Shown: piece after piece, positions 5,292-8,245 of the stretch
Numbering within the stretch: the stretch's first letter is position 1
Layout: every line of letters begins with the position of its first letter
Assembly (NCBI GenBank): GCA_946547205.1
Contig: CAMNPA010000037.1
Coordinates: forward strand, 1 to 8,245
DNA from: an uncultured Selenomonadales bacterium
Lineage (GTDB): Bacteria; Bacillota; Negativicutes; Selenomonadales; Selenomonadaceae
DNA: 8,245 nt
Direction of reading: 5' to 3'
Notes under the pieces: model-generated
What the model saw: only the letters and a program-made list of their open reading frames with translations
Told to the model about the DNA's origin: nothing
Databases searched by the model: none
Program-made: the position numbers and the translations under genes

Positions 5292-8245
5292 TCAGAACAG
5301 ATCTTCTTGGACGGGCTTCGGCAGTTTCTGCATGAATTCGGTACGCTTGTCCGAAATGTCTTGCCATTCGACGACGAGTTCATTGTAGCCGGTGCCTTCG
5401 CGCGCCCAATTCTTTCTCTCGCAAATGTTGTAGAGCCGATACGCCAAATTCTTCAGCGACTCGCTGTCACCGTCAAAGTGCGTCAACAATTCGCCGCAAC
5501 CGACAATTCCCACCTTGCCGAAAATTTTCACGAGACTTTGAACCCAAAGCCAAATGCATTTCGATTCGCCGAGCCGTTTAACATAATCGCGATTGAGCTG
5601 CTTATTTTCGTCAAGCAACGGAATTTCGTCGCGATCTCTCAAGCGAACACGTCCGCGCGCAGAAATTACCGCGCCCAAATTTTCAAGCCCGCCCACCGAA
5701 ATATTTTTCGCACGCGCCAAAACATCAGCCTCACCGAAAGAAATTTCGTTGAAAGCTCTGGTCGTGAACAGATCGACGCAAAATTGACTTGCCGAATCAA
5801 GCCGACGACTCTGCCCGTTCAAATACTCGTCAAGCTCGGCGTTGATGAGTTGCAGCGCGTCGCGGACAGTAACGGCGTTGTCGTTCATGTCGGTTATTCG
5901 TTCGTAGCGGGAATAGACGCTGATGCCGGGACCGATTGCCGCTTGAGCCATGTCCACCGGCGCAATATTCGCCTGTTGCCATTTGTCGAGTGCAGTTCGC
6001 AATTCGGCTTTGAGTTCGCGCAGAAAGTCGTTCTTGTCGCACAAAATATTTTCAAGCGGACGTTTTCGACACGCCAAAACTATCGACGACGCCAGAGCGT
6101 TTGAATCGTGCGAGCGCATTCGACTGCCCATTTCCGTTCGCATTGGCAATGTCGCCGTGATTTGAAAACCTGCACGAATCAACGAAGTCAGCATCGTATC
6201 CCAAGCCGTCGACGCCAAATCATTTTCTTGTTGCTTGAACGCATAGTAAATCGTCACGGGAAAATCTTCGCGGGCTACGGCGTAAATATTTTTCAGCGCG
6301 TCAAACATTCCGTCTTCAAAAAATTTTTTCGCCGCCGATTTGTCGTTGTCAAAGCGAGCAGGTTCCGCGATGAGTTCTTCAGCCTTCGGAAAGTTCATGC
6401 GCCCGAAAAGTTGCGGATAAATTCTTCTCAACGGTCGACGCAGCCACACATAAAAAAATTCCGACAGATTCGCATAGCCGATGTTGTCGTAATAAGGCGG
6501 GTCTGTCGAAACGATGACTTTGCTCAACGGAAAACTTTTCAGCGCGCTGTGATTGAAAACTTCGCCGACAATTCTTCTGTCGAAATTGAATGCGCTTGAA
6601 CTAAACGCTCGTAAAAAATTTGTCATTAAACTTTCAACGGAGCCTGAACTGTTGCTGAACGGATTAACTTCTGCAAAATTCCAAACCATTGCAATCGCTT
6701 GGCGTCCGAATAATTGTTGCGGACATTGTGCAATATTTTCCCAGCGGCAAAGAGAATTCCACGAATCAGCCCAACGGTCAACTAAAAAAGCCAAGTACAC
6801 GGCGAGAGCGTCGGCATAATCTTTGGAGCCTCCGTCTTCGATGACTTGACTTTGAATTTCGCCAATCAGTTCGCTGAAAGTCGTCAACGCGGTCAGCTGC
6901 CGATTCGTGAAGAGTTGATGCCATTCGGTTATGCCGTACTCTTGAACGCGGAAACCAAGAGCTTTGTCGGGCAAATCGCCGCTCGGATAGTCGTCGGGCT
7001 TTTCAACGTCGGCAATGTGTTCGTGAGCTTCGTCGGGCGCGAGATAAATTCTTCCGTGTTCGCCTTCCGCGACAATCGCCATCAGTTGCGCGGACAATCT
7101 GCCGGCTTTACCTTCAGCGCGAACGTGCTCAAGCGGAACATTTGCGCCGCAGAAAAGACAGCGAGCACCGTTGCGATTAACCGTGCCTTCGGGAGCGTCT
7201 TTGCCGTTGCGAATTTCAAAGCGAATCTTATCGCCGTCGACAATCGGATTGACGAAAACATTTTGCTTTGTCGAGAGCTTGAACGAGTGAACGAGCGGCA
7301 TACGACGACCGCAAGCAGGATTGGAGCAAGTGACGGTTCGAGCCCACAGCCACGCGATAACGGTTTTGCCGTCAGCCTTCGGATAAAGTTCGCCGATTTT
7401 GTCGAACGCACGAGCCTTCAAAAGTTTGCCGTAATAGAGAATGTCGTTTGCGAGACCTTCCGCGCCGCGCCAGCCGCCGATAAGTTTGCTTGCATTCGGA
7501 TTGACAGGCGGACAATCTTTGAACTTCGCGGGCAGTTCAATCATCGCTTTGTTAATCATGACGGCAACGGGATTCAAATCGGACGCATAAGATTTCAAGC
7601 CGAGTCGTTGAGCTTCAAGCGGAATGGTGCCGCCGCCTGCAAACGGATCGAACACTGCCGGCAAATCGTCGCCGACAGATTTTTTTATTTCGTCGAGAGC
7701 TTTGGTGAAAATTTTTTCGTTGCCGCTGTTTTCCCATTCGACGAGCTTGCCAATGATTTCAAACAGTCGTTTACGTTCGGCTTGTTGAGCTTCGGGCGTC
7801 GGGAATTTTTCGGGATGTTCGGACGGATCATCAATCAACGACGCAAACAAAACGGCGCGAGAAGTTGCGGTCGGTTTGCGTGACCACCACAAATGCAACG
7901 TTGACGGATGCCCGTGCCGAATTGATTTTTCTCGTGCCGATGCCTTGTTGATAACGTCCAGCGGCATTGACACTTCGATTAACTTTTTCGCTGAACTCAT
8001 CCCCTTTACAGATTTTGCTATTTCCAGATATGCGCGATTGAAAATTTCTTCGTCGCCGCTGTTTTCCCATTTGACAAGTTCATCAATGATTTCAAACAGT
8101 CGTTCACGTTCGGCTTGTTGAGCTTCGGGCGTCGGAAATTTTTCGGGATGTTCAGACGGATCATCAATCAACGACGCAAATAAAACGGCTCGCGCAGTCG
8201 CCAACGGTCGTCTTGCCCACCACAAATGCAACGTTGACGGGTGTC
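5292..8245 (-). CDS. DUF1156 adenine-specific DNA methylase with Zn-ribbon, duplicated N-terminal module, partial
   Basis: Predicted SAM-dependent N6-adenine DNA methyltransferase of the DUF1156 (COG1743) type. The frame is open to the right edge (first full codon 8243-8241), giving 983 visible residues; the true start is outside or is the internal ATG at 8000. Counted from that ATG (902 residues): KKLIEVSMPLDVINKASARE and HGHPSTLHLWW (29-39) are the DUF1156 signature; FDPFAGGG at 117-124 is SAM-binding motif I, with acidic Asp141 in DLNP; Cys225, Cys230, Cys281 and Cys284 form two zinc knuckles; DPPY at 500-503, followed by YDNIGYANLSEFFYVW, is catalytic motif IV; SHDSNALASSIVLACRKR (~630-648) is a conserved C-terminal block. 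The protein ends in QEDLF. Upstream of residue 1 the frame continues, without a stop, into a second copy of the N-terminal module. All catalytic motifs are present, so activity is plausible. It sits directly upstream of the HEPN-ATPase gene, and self-marking of DNA in a defence system is the likely role. Target sequence unknown. Confidence 0.9.
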   Translation of the reverse strand, partial: HPSTLHLWWARRPLATARAVLFASLIDDPSEHPEKFPTPEAQQAERERLFEIIDELVKWENSGDEEIFNRAYLEIAKSVKGMSSAKKLIEVSMPLDVINKASAREKSIRHGHPSTLHLWWSRKPTATSRAVLFASLIDDPSEHPEKFPTPEAQQAERKRLFEIIGKLVEWENSGNEKIFTKALDEIKKSVGDDLPAVFDPFAGGGTIPLEAQRLGLKSYASDLNPVAVMINKAMIELPAKFKDCPPVNPNASKLIGGWRGAEGLANDILYYGKLLKARAFDKIGELYPKADGKTVIAWLWARTVTCSNPACGRRMPLVHSFKLSTKQNVFVNPIVDGDKIRFEIRNGKDAPEGTVNRNGARCLFCGANVPLEHVRAEGKAGRLSAQLMAIVAEGEHGRIYLAPDEAHEHIADVEKPDDYPSGDLPDKALGFRVQEYGITEWHQLFTNRQLTALTTFSELIGEIQSQVIEDGGSKDYADALAVYLAFLVDRWADSWNSLCRWENIAQCPQQLFGRQAIAMVWNFAEVNPFSNSSGSVESLMTNFLRAFSSSAFNFDRRIVGEVFNHSALKSFPLSKVIVSTDPPYYDNIGYANLSEFFYVWLRRPLRRIYPQLFGRMNFPKAEELIAEPARFDNDKSAAKKFFEDGMFDALKNIYAVAREDFPVTIYYAFKQQENDLASTAWDTMLTSLIRAGFQITATLPMRTEMGSRMRSHDSNALASSIVLACRKRPLENILCDKNDFLRELKAELRTALDKWQQANIAPVDMAQAAIGPGISVYSRYERITDMNDNAVTVRDALQLINAELDEYLNGQSRRLDSASQFCVDLFTTRAFNEISFGEADVLARAKNISVGGLENLGAVISARGRVRLRDRDEIPLLDENKQLNRDYVKRLGESKCIWLWVQSLVKIFGKVGIVGCGELLTHFDGDSESLKNLAYRLYNICERKNWAREGTGYNELVVEWQDISDKRTEFMQKLPKPVQEDLF
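7678..7912. repeat. direct repeat copy A: methylase N-terminal module joined to the catalytic domain
   Basis: Pairs with 8011-8245 at a constant 333-bp offset (111 codons) and no indels. The core 7707-7912 differs from its partner at about 26 of 206 bases by hand count (~87% identical); the end at 7691-7706 is strongly diverged. It encodes HPSTLHLWWSRKPTATSRAV through ~KSV, just before SAM motif I. It probably continues below 7678 only as unique catalytic sequence, since the partner changes there to V-K-G-M. Confidence 0.9.
7998..8007 (-). promoter_or_regulatory. possible internal start (ATG 8000) with relic AAAGGGG leader
   Basis: The ATG at 8000-7998 opens MSSAKKLIEV, where family members normally begin. 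Immediately before it the minus strand reads GTAAAGGGG, a purine-rich run touching the ATG with no spacer, so it is a poor ribosome binding site as it stands. It may be the relic of the original 5' leader carried into the duplication, or simply codons for V-K-G in the longer protein. Confidence 0.3.
8011..8245. repeat. direct repeat copy B: outer N-terminal module, cut by window edge
   Basis: Second copy of the module, in the same frame as copy A and ending KSV at 8011, then joining KG-MSSAKK of copy A. It encodes HPSTLHLWWARRPLATARAV and the same PSEHPEKFPTPEAQQAER stretch. About 64 of 79 residues match copy A. Its HLWWARRPLA form is the commoner one among DUF1156 proteins as I recall them. 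It lacks its own catalytic domain, and the repeat must extend past 8245 because identity is still high at the edge. Confidence 0.9.

Noticed and set aside
4766..5335. 189-codon plus-strand frame crossing the spacer
   Set aside because: Opposes both minus-strand genes, the ribosome binding site and the terminator; translation is Arg/His/Cys-rich and unlike a protein.
5222..5383. Longer 1118-residue start for the ATPase
   Set aside because: The extra 54 residues overlap the methylase 3' end in another frame and cross the terminator; ATG 5221 has a perfect GGAGG.
6846..7883. 345-codon open frame on the plus strand
   Set aside because: Exactly antisense to the methylase, which has all its family motifs; the plus-strand translation shows no recognisable domain and arises from codon bias that avoids stops.
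7678..8245. CRISPR or mobile-element explanation for the long direct repeat
   Set aside because: Only two protein-coding copies, in frame and 333 bp apart; no short repeats with spacers, inverted ends or transposase.

Overview
The window comes from a bacterium with an outer membrane: it carries the C-terminal part of an AcrB-type RND efflux pump, which needs a double-membrane envelope. One gene has a textbook GGAGG ribosome binding site, and GC content is roughly balanced with AT-rich spacers. A diderm Firmicute (Negativicutes-like) would fit, but that is a weak inference; no taxonomic marker gene is present.

Layout: (1) 1-1955, plus strand: the last ~650 residues of an inner-membrane RND (HAE1/AcrB-like) proton-driven exporter, cut by the left window edge. 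(2) 1956-2026: short convergent spacer with a probable intrinsic terminator for the minus-strand genes. (3) 2027-5221, minus strand: a 1064-residue protein with an N-terminal Swt1-like HEPN domain (R-x4-H motif), a DUF499-type P-loop ATPase core and a C-terminal domain behind a Pro/Lys/Glu-rich linker. (4) 5222-5291: 70-bp spacer holding an intrinsic-terminator-like hairpin and the strong ribosome binding site of the ATPase gene. (5) 5292-8245, minus strand: a DUF1156-type adenine-specific DNA methylase with a Zn-ribbon (COG1743-like), running off the right edge.

The minus-strand pair is transcribed methylase first, then HEPN-ATPase, with the efflux gene convergent to it. DUF1156 methylases and DUF499 ATPases are recurrent neighbours in anti-phage islands, so the right-hand three quarters of the window is most likely part of a methylation-linked defence locus. 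The rest of it (a helicase, nuclease or small accessory genes) would lie beyond 8245. In the expected model the methylase marks self DNA, the ATPase senses or translocates on foreign DNA, and the HEPN domain may cut RNA; none of this is shown by the sequence alone.

The most unusual structure is in the methylase. Its N-terminal ~111-residue module, the part before the SAM-binding motif, is present twice in tandem and in frame, with a repeat offset of exactly 333 bp. The outer copy runs off the window. The two copies are about 87% identical in DNA over 206 bp, but many of the differences sit in one short patch that changes the amino acids next to the conserved HLWW motif.
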